Assembly: GCF_900060185.1 (NCBI RefSeq)
Contig: NZ_FIZY01000001.1
Coordinates: forward strand, 124,001-188,000
Source of the DNA: Grimontia marina
Lineage (GTDB): Bacteria; Pseudomonadota; Gammaproteobacteria; Enterobacterales; Vibrionaceae
DNA: 64,000 nt
Reading direction: 5' to 3'
In this document: positions 17,621 through 26,280 of the stretch, in pieces
Layout: each line of letters starts with the position of its first letter
How positions within the stretch are numbered: the stretch's first letter is position 1
Program-made: the position numbers and the translations under genes
Notes under the pieces: generated by a model
The model's input: only the letters and a program-made list of their open reading frames with translations
Databases searched by the model: none
Told to the model about the DNA's origin: nothing

Positions 17621-18733
17621 ATGATGAAACTATCGGTTCAGTTAATTGTACTGCTTTTGGCTTCTTTGTTCAGTGTGAGTGGGGTTGCTGCAACCTGCAA
17701 GGTACCGGACAGTGGCACCGCCTATTGGTCAAAAAAAGTGACAGGCTCTTCAAAAGCACTGGGTGATGCCTTGCTGTTGGCGAAGTTGGAATCGCGGCCA
17801 TTAAGCAGTCAGGAAATCCAGAAAGCCCGGGATTGGAAGGAGTCGATACAGCGCAGTGCGGTGGAAGTGAATACTGTGTTCGGCGTTCAGCAGGGGCGTG
17901 GGGCTGACAGGCTGGTCACACTGTTGCTTGAACAGAATCTGGTTGATGGTGAGTGGCAGTCAAATACAGAAAGCTTGGCTGGGCTCAAGTTTGCCGTCAA
18001 TGATGATCTGGACGATCTCCGGGGTGATAGGGTCCATTTTGGCGCGAAAAATACCAAAGATACGGTGTATTTTGATACGGAAAGCCGAGAAGCCGCTTGT
18101 GCTGCAGTCATGGGCTGTGAAGTGCCCGGCGGCGGGACGAATGTCTGTCAGTCTTACTTAGAGGGTTGGTCAGATGCGGTGGCTTCTTATCGGAATGCGG
18201 TGAGGGAAGAAAATGCCCTCCAGATGGCAAAATTATCAATTGCATACAGTGAGGCCTGGGATCGCTATCTTACAGAGGCACGCTCACAAACATTGTTCGA
18301 TCGGCTGTTGACGGCGGGTATCTATAGCGATTACCTGAAAGAAAGTCATTTCCAGTTGCCACCGGAATACCAGTTTTTTGCCTTTCACCCAAGTGTGTTG
18401 ATGGAATACGTTGATGACGCCGCTGATGGCAGTCAATTCAAAGCGGCACTGGCTGTGGAATGGATAGGTATTAATGCCTGGCAATCCTGTTTCGGCGCAA
18501 ACTTTGCCTGCGGAGCGTCGATTGTCAGCACCTATTCCGACCGGGCGGGCGTTGATGACTTCGGTCATGGTCTGATGTTCCATATCGAAAACAGTTATTC
18601 ATTCGGCGTCACCGAACGCGATGGTGACGTAGGCTATTTTCTGACAGTCGATTTGCTTAAAGCGTTTGAAGATAAGAAAAGCGAAGTGAAAGGGTGGCAA
18701 GAGAAGGCGAATGAGCTGTTGGGTAAGGAGTGA
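17621..18733 (+). CDS. Secreted protein of unknown function
   Basis: The protein is about 370 residues with a typical Sec signal peptide (KLSVQLIVLLLASLFSVSGVAA then TC...). The start is placed at the ATG preceded by CAGGAGA rather than at an in-frame TTG seven codons earlier. The mature part is acidic, has cysteines that could form disulfides (for example CAAVMGCEVPGGGTNVC) and no repeats or membrane segments. No family is recognised. Its close spacing behind the hydrolase-like gene and the hairpin terminator after it mark the two genes as one transcription unit. Periplasmic or outer-surface location is inferred from the signal peptide. Confidence 0.7.
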   Translation: MMKLSVQLIVLLLASLFSVSGVAATCKVPDSGTAYWSKKVTGSSKALGDALLLAKLESRPLSSQEIQKARDWKESIQRSAVEVNTVFGVQQGRGADRLVTLLLEQNLVDGEWQSNTESLAGLKFAVNDDLDDLRGDRVHFGAKNTKDTVYFDTESREAACAAVMGCEVPGGGTNVCQSYLEGWSDAVASYRNAVREENALQMAKLSIAYSEAWDRYLTEARSQTLFDRLLTAGIYSDYLKESHFQLPPEYQFFAFHPSVLMEYVDDAADGSQFKAALAVEWIGINAWQSCFGANFACGASIVSTYSDRAGVDDFGHGLMFHIENSYSFGVTERDGDVGYFLTVDLLKAFEDKKSEVKGWQEKANELLGKE

Positions 18734-18777
18734 CCAAGACTAACATGTCTTCCCAGTTTAACACTCCCTTTATCTGG

Positions 18778-18806
18778 AAAGGTTCCTATTGGGGAGCCTT
18801 TCTATT
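18778..18806 (+). terminator. Terminator of the hydrolase/secreted-protein pair
   Basis: AAAGGTTCC pairs, with one G-U, to GGAGCCTTT around a short loop and is followed by a T-rich stretch, about 45 bases after the stop. Confidence 0.65.
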
Positions 18807-18974
18807 GTTTAGCCTTTAGGTTCGTAATCACCGGAAGATAGGAGAATTCGACCTTTGAGCTAAACCTTCATCTCCATGACTCTAAATAATAAGAAAAGTG
18901 TCATCCTTGACACTTAACCTGAAGCTAATTGACTACGTGCTTTGCTGAAGGGATGAAAAGAGGATGGACGATAG

Positions 18975-20141
18975 ATGAAGGTAGCAGTGGTTGGTACTGG
19001 GTATGTCGGTCTTTCCAATGCAATGCTGCTGGCACAACATAACGACGTCGTTGCGGTTGATATTATTCAGGACAAAGTGGATTTACTGAATCAAGGTCAA
19101 TCTCCTATCTCAGATACCGAGATAGAACATTTTCTCCAAGACCCAGAGCTGAGATTCTACGCGACCACCGATGCTCACACTGCCTACCATTGGGCGGAGC
19201 TTATTTTGGTGACCACTCCCACCGATTACGATCCGGAGACCAACTTCTTTGATACCAGTAGTGTCGAGACGGTTGTCGCTGACATTCTGTCGGTGAACCC
19301 TGCTATCCCCATCGTGATTAAATCGACGGTGCCCGTCGGCTTTACCCACTCGCTCCGCAAGCGGCATCATGCTGACAATATTTTGTTCTCCCCGGAGTTT
19401 CTAAGAGAAGGTCGTGCGCTTTACGACAACCTTTACCCTTCCCGAATCATCGTCGGTGATTTTTCTGAGCAGGCAAAAACCTACGCGGCACTGATGAATG
19501 AAGGCGCGTTAGCAGAAGAAGTCCAAACTCTGTTTGTGCATTCGACGGAAGCAGAAGCGGTGAAGCTTTTTTCCAATACTTATCTTGCGATGCGCGTTGC
19601 GTACTTTAACGAGCTGGACTCTTATGCGGAATCTTTGGGGCTGGATTCGAAACAGATCATTGAAGGGGTGTGTTTAGACCCGCGGATTGGCCATCACTAC
19701 AACAACCCTTCTTTTGGTTATGGTGGCTATTGCTTACCGAAAGACACCAAGCAGCTTCTCGCCAACTATCAGTCCGTACCCAATAACATTATCGGCGCCA
19801 TTGTTGATGCGAACCGCACGCGAAAAGACTTTATTGCTGAATCTATATTGAAACGAAAGCCCAGAACCGTGGGTATTTTCCGCCTGATCATGAAGTCGGG
19901 TTCTGACAACTTTCGGGCTTCTTCGATTCTTGGCGTGATGAAAAGGTTGAAGGCGAAAGGCATAGAGATTGTGATTTATGAGCCTGTTTATAAGGAACAG
20001 ACCTTGTTCAACTCGCTGGTGGTGACGGATTTGGCCGTGTTTAAAGAGGCGGTGGATATTATTGTTTCTAACAGAATGGATGACGCTTTGTTGGATGTAA
20101 AAGATAAAGTCTACACGCGGGATTTGTTCCAAAAAGATTAG
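18975..20141 (+). CDS. ugd: UDP-glucose 6-dehydrogenase
   Basis: This 388-residue enzyme oxidises UDP-glucose to UDP-glucuronate with two NAD+, supplying uronic acid for capsule or [18 protein letters not shown] is the N-terminal NAD site, and [10 protein letters not shown] contains the catalytic cysteine. [11 protein letters not shown] and the C-terminal VYTRDLF are also family features. Length equals the usual enterobacterial form. It is a single gene about 4.3 kb from the sugar transferase. The TAG stop codon overlaps the TA flank and first base of the MITE-like element that follows, but the protein end looks complete. Confidence 0.95.
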   Translation: MKVAVVGTGYVGLSNAMLLAQHNDVVAVDIIQDKVDLLNQGQSPISDTEIEHFLQDPELRFYATTDAHTAYHWAELILVTTPTDYDPETNFFDTSSVETVVADILSVNPAIPIVIKSTVPVGFTHSLRKRHHADNILFSPEFLREGRALYDNLYPSRIIVGDFSEQAKTYAALMNEGALAEEVQTLFVHSTEAEAVKLFSNTYLAMRVAYFNELDSYAESLGLDSKQIIEGVCLDPRIGHHYNNPSFGYGGYCLPKDTKQLLANYQSVPNNIIGAIVDANRTRKDFIAESILKRKPRTVGIFRLIMKSGSDNFRASSILGVMKRLKAKGIEIVIYEPVYKEQTLFNSLVVTDLAVFKEAVDIIVSNRMDDALLDVKDKVYTRDLFQKD

Positions 20142-20404
20142 GGTCTATTGACCTTTGGTGATGATTTTTGCAGCAGTGTGTGGGGGCTTTATACAAGGCA
20201 GAGGCTTCGATGTGTAGCTGGCCTACATGAGAAGCCGATAACGCAGGAGAAAGTCCCCACAAACGCTGCCCGAAGGGTTCTGCCCTAACCGTTTTATGCT
20301 TTGTTGAGGTGTATTTGCTTAGAATAACTAGGCGTCACACACCTCGCCGCGCCTAAAACGCTTAGGGCTAGAACAAAATTTAACCACCAAAGATCAACAG
20401 ACCC
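20141..20404. mobile_element. MITE-like element, copy 1
   Basis: This 264-bp non-coding element begins GGGTCTATTGACCTTTGGTG and ends with the inverse CACCAAAGATCAACAGACCC, and is flanked by TA on both sides. That pattern fits TA-targeting transposition as in IS630/Tc1-type elements, although no transposase is present in the window. A second copy lies at 27572-27834. The inside folds into two arms; arm 2 pairs GCCCTAACCGTTTTA (20282-20296) with TAAAACGCTTAGGGC (20354-20368) with one mismatch. It sits between convergent ugd and folD and could also act as a bidirectional terminator. Confidence 0.8.
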
Positions 20405-20437
20405 TATGGTAGCAAATCACTACCCTTTATCGTTCGT

Positions 20438-21292
20438 TTAAGAATGGTACTGCTCACAGGCCAGCAGCGTATTCTCAATTAGCGTTGCTACTGTCATTGG
20501 GCCTACGCCGCCGGGTACTGGGGTAATATGGCTGGCTTTCTCTGCGGCCACACCGTATTCCACATCACCGACCAGTTTTCCATCATCTAAGCGGTTAATA
20601 CCGACATCAATCACCACAGCACCCGGTTTAACCCAATCACCCGGAATGAAGTTGGGTTTACCTACCGCGACAACCAGTAAATCTGCCTGGCGGACATGGC
20701 CTTCCAAATCTTTGGTGAAACGGTGGCACGTGGTGGTGGTGCAGCCCGCCAGAAGCAGTTCCATCGTCATTGGGCGGCCGACAATGTTGGAAGCACCAAC
20801 AACAACAGCATGCTTACCACGCAGCGGCACATTGTAGCGTTCAAGCAGAGTGATGATGCCTTTTGGTGTGCATGAGCGTAGCTTTGGCATGCGCTGGCAC
20901 AGGCGGCCGACGTTGTATGGGTGGAAACCGTCAACATCTTTCTCTGGGTGAATGCGCTCAAGCACATTGGTTGGATCCATTTGTGCGGGAAGCGGCAGTT
21001 GAACCAGGATGCCGTCGATGTCTGGGTCAGCATTCAGGTCATCAATCAAACCCAGAAGCTCTGCTTCGCTGGTGGTCGAAGGAAGGTCATAGGACTTGGA
21101 AACAAAGCCGACTTCTTCACAAACACGACGTTTACTGCCAACGTAAACTTGCGAGGCAGGGTCGTCGCCGACCAGCACTACCGCAAGGCCGGGGGCTCTG
21201 AGGCCAGCCGCTTTTCTTGCTTCAACACGTGCAGCAACTTCTTGTCGAACGGTCTGCGAAATAAGTTTTCCATCAATGATTTGGGCGGCCAT
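20438..21292 (-). CDS. folD: Bifunctional methylenetetrahydrofolate dehydrogenase/cyclohydrolase
   Basis: This 284-residue enzyme interconverts 5,10-methylene-THF, methenyl-THF and 10-formyl-THF, supplying one-carbon units for purine and formyl-methionine synthesis. [14 protein letters not shown] carries the catalytic lysine region, [11 protein letters not shown] is the substrate loop, and [12 protein letters not shown] plus [12 protein letters not shown] are the NADP site and C-terminal signature. Length is normal. A PurR-like palindrome lies about 70 bases upstream of the start. The gene is convergent with ugd. Confidence 0.97.
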   Translation of the reverse strand: MAAQIIDGKLISQTVRQEVAARVEARKAAGLRAPGLAVVLVGDDPASQVYVGSKRRVCEEVGFVSKSYDLPSTTSEAELLGLIDDLNADPDIDGILVQLPLPAQMDPTNVLERIHPEKDVDGFHPYNVGRLCQRMPKLRSCTPKGIITLLERYNVPLRGKHAVVVGASNIVGRPMTMELLLAGCTTTTCHRFTKDLEGHVRQADLLVVAVGKPNFIPGDWVKPGAVVIDVGINRLDDGKLVGDVEYGVAAEKASHITPVPGGVGPMTVATLIENTLLACEQYHS

Positions 21293-21362
21293 GTTTTTCC
21301 TTTGGCGAAGATAGACGGGAAAGTGCCGCTATTTTGACAAAAAAAATGTGACATGGCTATAG

Positions 21363-21376
21363 CGCAAACGTTTGCG
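21363..21376 (-). promoter_or_regulatory. PurR-like operator upstream of folD
   Basis: The perfect 14-bp palindrome CGCAAACGTTTGCG matches the PurR consensus core (ACGCAAACGTTTNCGT). It is placed within the probable promoter region of folD, a one-carbon gene that fits the purine regulon. Repression by PurR is inferred. Confidence 0.65.
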
Positions 21377-21392
21377 TAGGTCGCGAATTTAA

Positions 21393-21415
21393 AGCCCAAC
21401 GTCTTGTGTTGGGCT
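21393..21415 (-). terminator. Terminator of the MFS gene
   Basis: AGCCCAAC pairs with GTTGGGCT around GTCTTGT just after the end of the minus-strand MFS gene. A short T run follows on that strand. Confidence 0.65.
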
Positions 21416-21421
21416 GAATGA

Positions 21422-22609
21422 TTAGATATCGACAGATACCGCTTCGTCGACGCCATCTGTGCCGGTAGAGCGGTTACGTTTGGTGGAACCCAGCATATAC
21501 AGTAGCGTTGCCGCGAAACAGACCACGAAGTAGAGCATCAGGCCGCCTTTCATGGACATAGCTTCACCGGCCACGATCGGACCAATCACCGAACCCACGC
21601 TGTAGCTCAGTAGCATCAGCTCTGCTGCTGCCACGATTTTTGATTCATCGACGTTGCGGCAAGCCAGGGTGATAGCCACCGGGTAGAGTGCAAATGCTGA
21701 TGCACCCAACAGGAACATACCTGCCATCACGCCGCCTGTTACTGTGGCGATTTCAATCATGGCGATGGAAAGCAAGCCCAGGAAACAGAACAAGGCCATC
21801 AGCAGGGCTTTTTCCATGCGAGAGTTCAGCCAGCTCACCAGAGGTTGCACTACCATGCCGCCCAAGATCACGATTGCCATCAATGCGCCGACTTGATCGT
21901 GACTGTAATTGCTTTCAAGCTCCAATGGCAGCAGGCCATAAATAGAGCCCAACACCAAGCCTGACACAATGCAACCAATGTAGGCCGCTACTGGCAGGGT
22001 TTTCATTTCGCTGACTTTGATGCTGGCATGGCCAACTGCTTTCGGGCGACCTCTTTTGAACACCAGTGGTGGCAAAATCGCAGCTGAGAACAAAGTGGCG
22101 ACCACAATCAGTGGCATCGCGCCTTCGGTTCCGAACATACCGATGCCAAGCTGGCCGAGCGCTGAGCCGCCGTAAAGCGAAGCCATGTAAAGGCCCAGAC
22201 GCTTGGCGCGTGCTTTCTCTGAGTCAGCCATCAGCAGCCATGATTCAATAACAACAAAAACACCGGCTACGGCAACACCAGCCACAAAGCGTACAAACAG
22301 CCATGCTGCCGGTGATGCGCTGAACGCCATCAAGCCCACAGTACTGACGACGATAAGTAAAAACGCAACTAACGAACTGCGATGGCCAAATTTGCCAACG
22401 ATGCGCGCACTGATCAACGCACCGCCAAGCAGGCCTGCGTAAAACACGCTCGCGAGCCAGGAGGCAAGATTCACCGACATGCCACGTGCGTCAAGCGCAA
22501 GCGGAATGAGGCTCATCAGGAAACCTGACGCAACGGCAAAAAGGCTTAGGCTAAGAACAGGCACAAGAGGACTGTTGCGATCAGCCTGCATAACAGGGTT
22601 CTGTTGCAA
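21422..22609 (-). CDS. MFS transporter, YcaD-like
   Basis: This 395-residue protein has about twelve membrane helices. The N-terminal part with SLIPLALDARG and SVFYAGLLGGALISARIVGKFGHR matches the loop 2-3 region of YcaD-type major facilitator proteins, and a central polar loop lies near residue 200. Substrate is unknown. The start shown has a second possible ATG seven codons on. It is followed by a terminator and lies downstream of the MgtC-like gene on the same strand, with a hairpin between them, so it is probably transcribed separately. Confidence 0.8.
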   Translation of the reverse strand: MQQNPVMQADRNSPLVPVLSLSLFAVASGFLMSLIPLALDARGMSVNLASWLASVFYAGLLGGALISARIVGKFGHRSSLVAFLLIVVSTVGLMAFSASPAAWLFVRFVAGVAVAGVFVVIESWLLMADSEKARAKRLGLYMASLYGGSALGQLGIGMFGTEGAMPLIVVATLFSAAILPPLVFKRGRPKAVGHASIKVSEMKTLPVAAYIGCIVSGLVLGSIYGLLPLELESNYSHDQVGALMAIVILGGMVVQPLVSWLNSRMEKALLMALFCFLGLLSIAMIEIATVTGGVMAGMFLLGASAFALYPVAITLACRNVDESKIVAAAELMLLSYSVGSVIGPIVAGEAMSMKGGLMLYFVVCFAATLLYMLGSTKRNRSTGTDGVDEAVSVDI

Positions 22610-22641
22610 TGTTTTTCCTTAATGGTCTGAATTGAAATTAA

Positions 22642-22668
22642 AAAACCTGCACAGGAAGCACAGGTTTT
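22642..22668 (-). terminator. Hairpin terminator after the MgtC-like gene
   Basis: AAAACCTG pairs with CAGGTTTT and, read on the minus strand, is followed by TTTTAATTT. It lies 120 bases beyond the MgtC-like stop and about 33 bases before the MFS start, so it could also act as a leader terminator for the MFS gene. Confidence 0.6.
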
Positions 22669-22790
22669 CACGCAGAGAAAGGTGCGTTCAGGCGTGATTA
22701 TTGTTTCGCCACCCACAAACGTAAAGAGAGATAATTTTGTGGTGACGATGAAATTTTTTAATGAAAATGGTCACACAGAATGACCACTTA

Positions 22791-23288
22791 CTAGTCGATG
22801 ATATCTGCATGTTTTTCCGTCTTTTTCCGCTTTTCCTCCCAGTGTTTATGCACGCCTTTTGTGAGGGAAGAAAAGGTGGTTTCCACTTTATCTAGGCCAA
22901 CCAGAACAAAAAGCACGAACGCACAAAGCAGCATCGCCTGGCGTCCATAGTCAAAAGCGATCACCATGCCGAGGCCTGCCATCAGCCAGACGACAGCCGC
23001 AGATGTCACTCCTTGAATTTGACCATCACGTGCCATCATCACGCCAGCACCCAGAAAGCCGACGCCTGTCACTATCTGACCCAATACACGGGCATGATCC
23101 AAAGAGTTGTCTGAAAGGGACATTGCCAGACGCATAAAGAGGTAGGTCCCAAGAATGATCAGGATGGCCGTTCGAATACCAACGGGCTTACCACGGAGTT
23201 GGCGTTCCAGGCCTAAAATCCATCCGCAGGCCGCACAGGTGAGCACGCCTTCCCAGCTAAATGGGGTGATATCCCAAATTTCAGTCAT
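22791..23288 (-). CDS. MgtC/SapB family membrane protein
   Basis: The 165-residue protein has about four membrane helices. LGLERQLRGKPVGIRTAILI and GVGFLGAGVMM with GVTSAAVVWLMAGLG are the MgtC/SapB family signatures. The start is placed at the ATG giving MTEIWDI, which has AAGAGAAAGAA just upstream; a longer frame reaches 23390 but lacks a good ribosome site. Family members are linked to magnesium stress or membrane potential; the longer C-terminal regulatory domain of true MgtC is absent here and the tail is a short basic helix. Confidence 0.85.
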   Translation of the reverse strand: MTEIWDITPFSWEGVLTCAACGWILGLERQLRGKPVGIRTAILIILGTYLFMRLAMSLSDNSLDHARVLGQIVTGVGFLGAGVMMARDGQIQGVTSAAVVWLMAGLGMVIAFDYGRQAMLLCAFVLFVLVGLDKVETTFSSLTKGVHKHWEEKRKKTEKHADIID

Positions 23289-23307
23289 TTCTTTCTCTTC
23301 TTGGCTA

Positions 23308-23327
23308 GGGGCTGTTGACCCTTGGTA
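23308..23327. repeat. Solo MITE-end-like sequence
   Basis: GGGGCTGTTGACCCTTGGTA matches 17 of 20 bases of the MITE terminal repeat (GGGTCTGTTGACCTTTGGTG) and is preceded by TA. No opposite end is found nearby. It lies directly upstream of the MgtC-like gene start. Confidence 0.45.
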
Positions 23328-23514
23328 TTTGTGGCGCAGAAATATCCGCTTTAGACAGAAAAAGAACAATAGCGAACTCGATGAAATCATTTTATCGTCA
23401 GTGCGTAAGTTTTTTAATGACGAAGGTAGAGGATAAAAGAAGGGATTTTTTCGTCTCAGGGCATTAACTGTGTTTGTTTCTTAGGCATTTAACAGCAAAG
23501 CGCAAGGAAAAGCG

Positions 23515-23542
23515 TTGACGATAAAACTCGTGCCTTTATAAT
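23515..23542 (+). promoter_or_regulatory. Sigma-70 promoter of tRNA-Arg
   Basis: TTGACG and TATAAT are separated by 16 bases. A GC-rich stretch, CCTGCCCTGCG, follows the -10 box, as expected for stringently controlled stable RNA genes. The tRNA begins 35 bases after the -10. Confidence 0.8.
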
Positions 23543-23576
23543 CCTGCCCTGCGTTCGCACACTGTGTGAATGAAGT

Positions 23577-23653
<77 letters not shown>

Positions 23654-23699
23654 CTTTATCTCTCTTGACTTCTCCATAAACACTCATCGAACATCTTCC

Positions 23700-23783
23700 C
23701 CGTAATCCGTAATCCGTAATCCGTAATCCGTAATCCGTAATCCGTAATCCGTAATCCGTAATCCGTAATCCGTAATCCGTAAC
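23700..23783. repeat. Heptanucleotide tandem array (CCGTAAT)12
   Basis: Eleven perfect copies of CCGTAAT are followed by one CCGTAAC. The unit is 7 bp, so every frame stays open and reads as a seven-residue repeat on the minus strand, but no ribosome site or conserved protein is attached. It starts 46 bases after tRNA-Arg. Such an array should vary in copy number between strains. Confidence 0.95.
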
Positions 23784-23899
23784 CCGTTTTGCCACCGCTT
23801 TATTCGGTTCAAATACACGCCAAAAACCTGCATTCCACCCCTTGAAATCCATTTTCCCGCCCCAATCTCACAGAAACATGACGATGGACCTAGCCCGTC

Positions 23900-23928
23900 T
23901 CGACTCGACAGGGCGGTGCCGCTATAAT
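23900..23928 (+). promoter_or_regulatory. Probable tig promoter and structured leader
   Basis: A perfect TATAAT at 23923-23928 with TCGACT 17 bases upstream would start a leader of about 170 bases before the tig ATG. The leader contains small stems, for example GATAC...GTATC around CGCGCAAACGCGC and GCCTCGTTTGTTGAGGC. Whether these regulate tig is unknown. Apart from the heptamer array, nothing else is seen between the tRNA and tig. Confidence 0.55.
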
Positions 23929-24109
23929 GGCGCGTCTTAAAAATCATGCCTCGTTTGTTGAGGCTAATCGATACCCGCGCAAACGCGCAGTGTATCCAGA
24001 TTCACAGGCGCTATGGCGAACGATTCGCTGTAGCACGAAAGGATGCTACCGGCAGAAGCCGGGCAACATCACTCAGCGACCCTGAGTAAGTTTTGAGGTT
24101 ATTAATACA

Positions 24110-25411
24110 ATGCAAGTTACCGTTGAAACCACAGAAGGCCTAGAGCGCCACCTGACAATCACAGTTCCAGCAGCAAACATCGAAGACGCAGTAACTGCAG
24201 AGCTTCGCAACATTGCTAAAAATCGTCGTTTCGATGGTTTCCGTAAAGGTAAAGTGCCTTTGAAGATGGTTTCACGTATGTACGGCAAAGCAGTACGTAA
24301 CGACGTGATGGGTGAAGTGATGCAGCGTCATTTCATCGAAGCGATCATCAAAGAGAAAATCAACCCAGCGGGTGCACCAACTTTCACTCCAGTTGACGCT
24401 GAAGAAGGCAAAGATCTGGTATTCAAGGCTTCTTTCGAAGTTTACCCAGAAATCGCGCTGAAAGATCTGGACAAAGTTGAAGTGGTTAAGCCACTGGCTG
24501 ACGTTAAAGAAGAAGACGTTGCTGAGATGATCGAGACTCTGCGTAAGCAGCAGGCTTCTTGGTCAGAAGTTGACGCAGCAGCTGAAGCTAGCAGCCGCGT
24601 AACGATGGACTTCTCTGGCTCTGTTGACGGTGAAGAGTTCGAAGGCGGTAAAGCTGAAGGCTTTGCACTGGTTATGGGCCAAGGCCGCATGATTCCAGGT
24701 TTCGAAGACGGCATCGTTGGTAAGAAAGCCGGCGAAGAGTTCACTATCGACGTGACTTTCCCAGAAGACTACCACGCTGAAAACCTGAAAGGTAAAGCCG
24801 CGAAGTTCAACATCAAACTGAGCAAAGTTGAAGCGCAAGAACTGCCAGAGCTGACTGAAGAGTTTGTAGCACGCTTCGGCGTTGAAGATGGCAGTGTCGA
24901 CGGCCTGAAAGCAGAAGTTCGTAAAAACATGGAACGCGAACTGAAGCAAGCAGTTAAGAACAAAGTGAAAGAGCAAGTGATCGATGGTCTGGTTGCTAAC
25001 AACGACATCGACGTACCTGCTGCTTTGATCGATCAAGAAGTTAACGTTCTCCGCCAGCAAGCAGTTCAGCGTTTCGGTGGCAACATGGAAAACGCACCAG
25101 AGCTGCCAAGTGAGCTGTTTGAAGAGCAAGCAAAACGCCGCGTAGTGGTTGGTCTTCTTCTGGGTGAAGTGATCAAGTCTGAAGAGCTGAAAGCTGACGA
25201 AGACCGCGTGAAAGCGCTGATCGAAGAAATGGCTTCTGCATACGAAGATCCATCAGAAGTTGTTGCTTACTACGAGAAAGACCAGCGTCTGATGGAAAAC
25301 ATGCGCAACGTTGCTCTTGAAGAACAAGCTATCGATGCACTGCTGGGTAAAGCACAAGTTTCTGAAAAAGAGCAAGCTTTCTCTGAGCTGATGAACCCAG
25401 CTCAAGCATAA
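24110..25411 (+). CDS. tig: Trigger factor
   Basis: This 433-residue ribosome-bound chaperone and prolyl isomerase has the N-terminal ribosome-docking motif FRKGKVP (GFRKGK signature) near residue 44, a FKBP-like PPIase domain around residues 150-245 ([12 protein letters not shown]) and an alpha-helical C-terminal chaperone body. Length is the normal 430-435. It folds nascent proteins at the tunnel exit. It opens the tig-clpP-clpX-lon block, the same order as in E. coli, and has its own terminator. Confidence 0.98.
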   Translation: MQVTVETTEGLERHLTITVPAANIEDAVTAELRNIAKNRRFDGFRKGKVPLKMVSRMYGKAVRNDVMGEVMQRHFIEAIIKEKINPAGAPTFTPVDAEEGKDLVFKASFEVYPEIALKDLDKVEVVKPLADVKEEDVAEMIETLRKQQASWSEVDAAAEASSRVTMDFSGSVDGEEFEGGKAEGFALVMGQGRMIPGFEDGIVGKKAGEEFTIDVTFPEDYHAENLKGKAAKFNIKLSKVEAQELPELTEEFVARFGVEDGSVDGLKAEVRKNMERELKQAVKNKVKEQVIDGLVANNDIDVPAALIDQEVNVLRQQAVQRFGGNMENAPELPSELFEEQAKRRVVVGLLLGEVIKSEELKADEDRVKALIEEMASAYEDPSEVVAYYEKDQRLMENMRNVALEEQAIDALLGKAQVSEKEQAFSELMNPAQA

Positions 25412-25463
25412 GTGCTAGAATTGTTGAGTGGACAATTGACTTAGAATTCACTCTTCTGATAAC

Positions 25464-25503
25464 AATGGTCCGTATGAAGTAATTTCATCCGGGCCATTTA
25501 TTT
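25464..25503 (+). terminator. Terminator between tig and clpP
   Basis: AATGGTCCG pairs with CGGGCCATT and the inner ATGAA pairs with TTCAT, followed by TATTTT. The stem ends about 15 bases before the clpP ATG, so it may be an attenuator as well. Confidence 0.75.
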
Positions 25504-25518
25504 TAGGGATATAACACT

Positions 25519-26142
25519 ATGAGCTTTCAAGAAAAAAACGGAATGCCGTCTATCATGGATGCATTGGTGCCGATGGTGGTTGAACAAACTTCCCGCGGTG
25601 AACGTTCGTATGACATCTATTCCCGCCTTTTGAAAGAGCGTGTGATCTTCCTGACCGGTCAGGTTGAAGATCATATGGCGAACCTTGTTGTTGCACAGCT
25701 GCTGTTCCTGGAATCAGAGAACCCTGATAAAGACATTTTCCTTTACATCAACTCACCGGGTGGTTCGGTGACTGCAGGTATGTCTATTTACGACACTATG
25801 CAGTACATTAAACCAGACGTGAGCACGGTTTGTATGGGTCAGGCATGTTCAATGGGGGCTTTCCTGTTAGCGGGTGGCGCGAAAGATAAGCGTTACTGCC
25901 TGCCGAACTCACGTGTGATGATTCACCAGCCACTTGGCGGTTTCCAAGGTCAGGCGTCCGACATTCAAATCCACGCGCAAGAAATTTTGACCATCAAGCA
26001 AAAGCTGAATACTTTGTTGGCTGAGCACACGGGTCAACCGCTGGAAGTGATTGAACGCGATACTGATCGTGACAACTTTATGGCTGCACAGGATGCAGTG
26101 GACTATGGTCTGGTTGACGCAGTACTGAATAAACGCGATTAA
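25519..26142 (+). CDS. clpP: ATP-dependent Clp protease proteolytic subunit
   Basis: This 207-residue serine peptidase forms the tetradecameric barrel used by ClpX and ClpA. Ser111 in [11 protein letters not shown] and His136 in [10 protein letters not shown] are at the same positions as in the E. coli precursor. An N-terminal propeptide of about 14 residues is expected to be removed. It is followed after 138 bases by clpX, its unfoldase partner. Confidence 0.98.
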   Translation: MSFQEKNGMPSIMDALVPMVVEQTSRGERSYDIYSRLLKERVIFLTGQVEDHMANLVVAQLLFLESENPDKDIFLYINSPGGSVTAGMSIYDTMQYIKPDVSTVCMGQACSMGAFLLAGGAKDKRYCLPNSRVMIHQPLGGFQGQASDIQIHAQEILTIKQKLNTLLAEHTGQPLEVIERDTDRDNFMAAQDAVDYGLVDAVLNKRD

Positions 26143-26280
26143 TTATTAATTCTGAGACAGTTAGGTTCGTCTGACACTTCCTGTCTCTGAATTGAGTCTC
26201 TCGGTGCTCGGAAAAATTCCCCGAGATGTTATAGACTCAGATCATGGTAAACATGGGCTAAGGCCTAAAGAGGTTAGCGA

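Noticed and set aside
23700-23783. CRISPR-like array
   Set aside because: Units are 7 bp in direct succession with no spacers and no cas genes nearby; the same holds for the GGACCCTA arrays.
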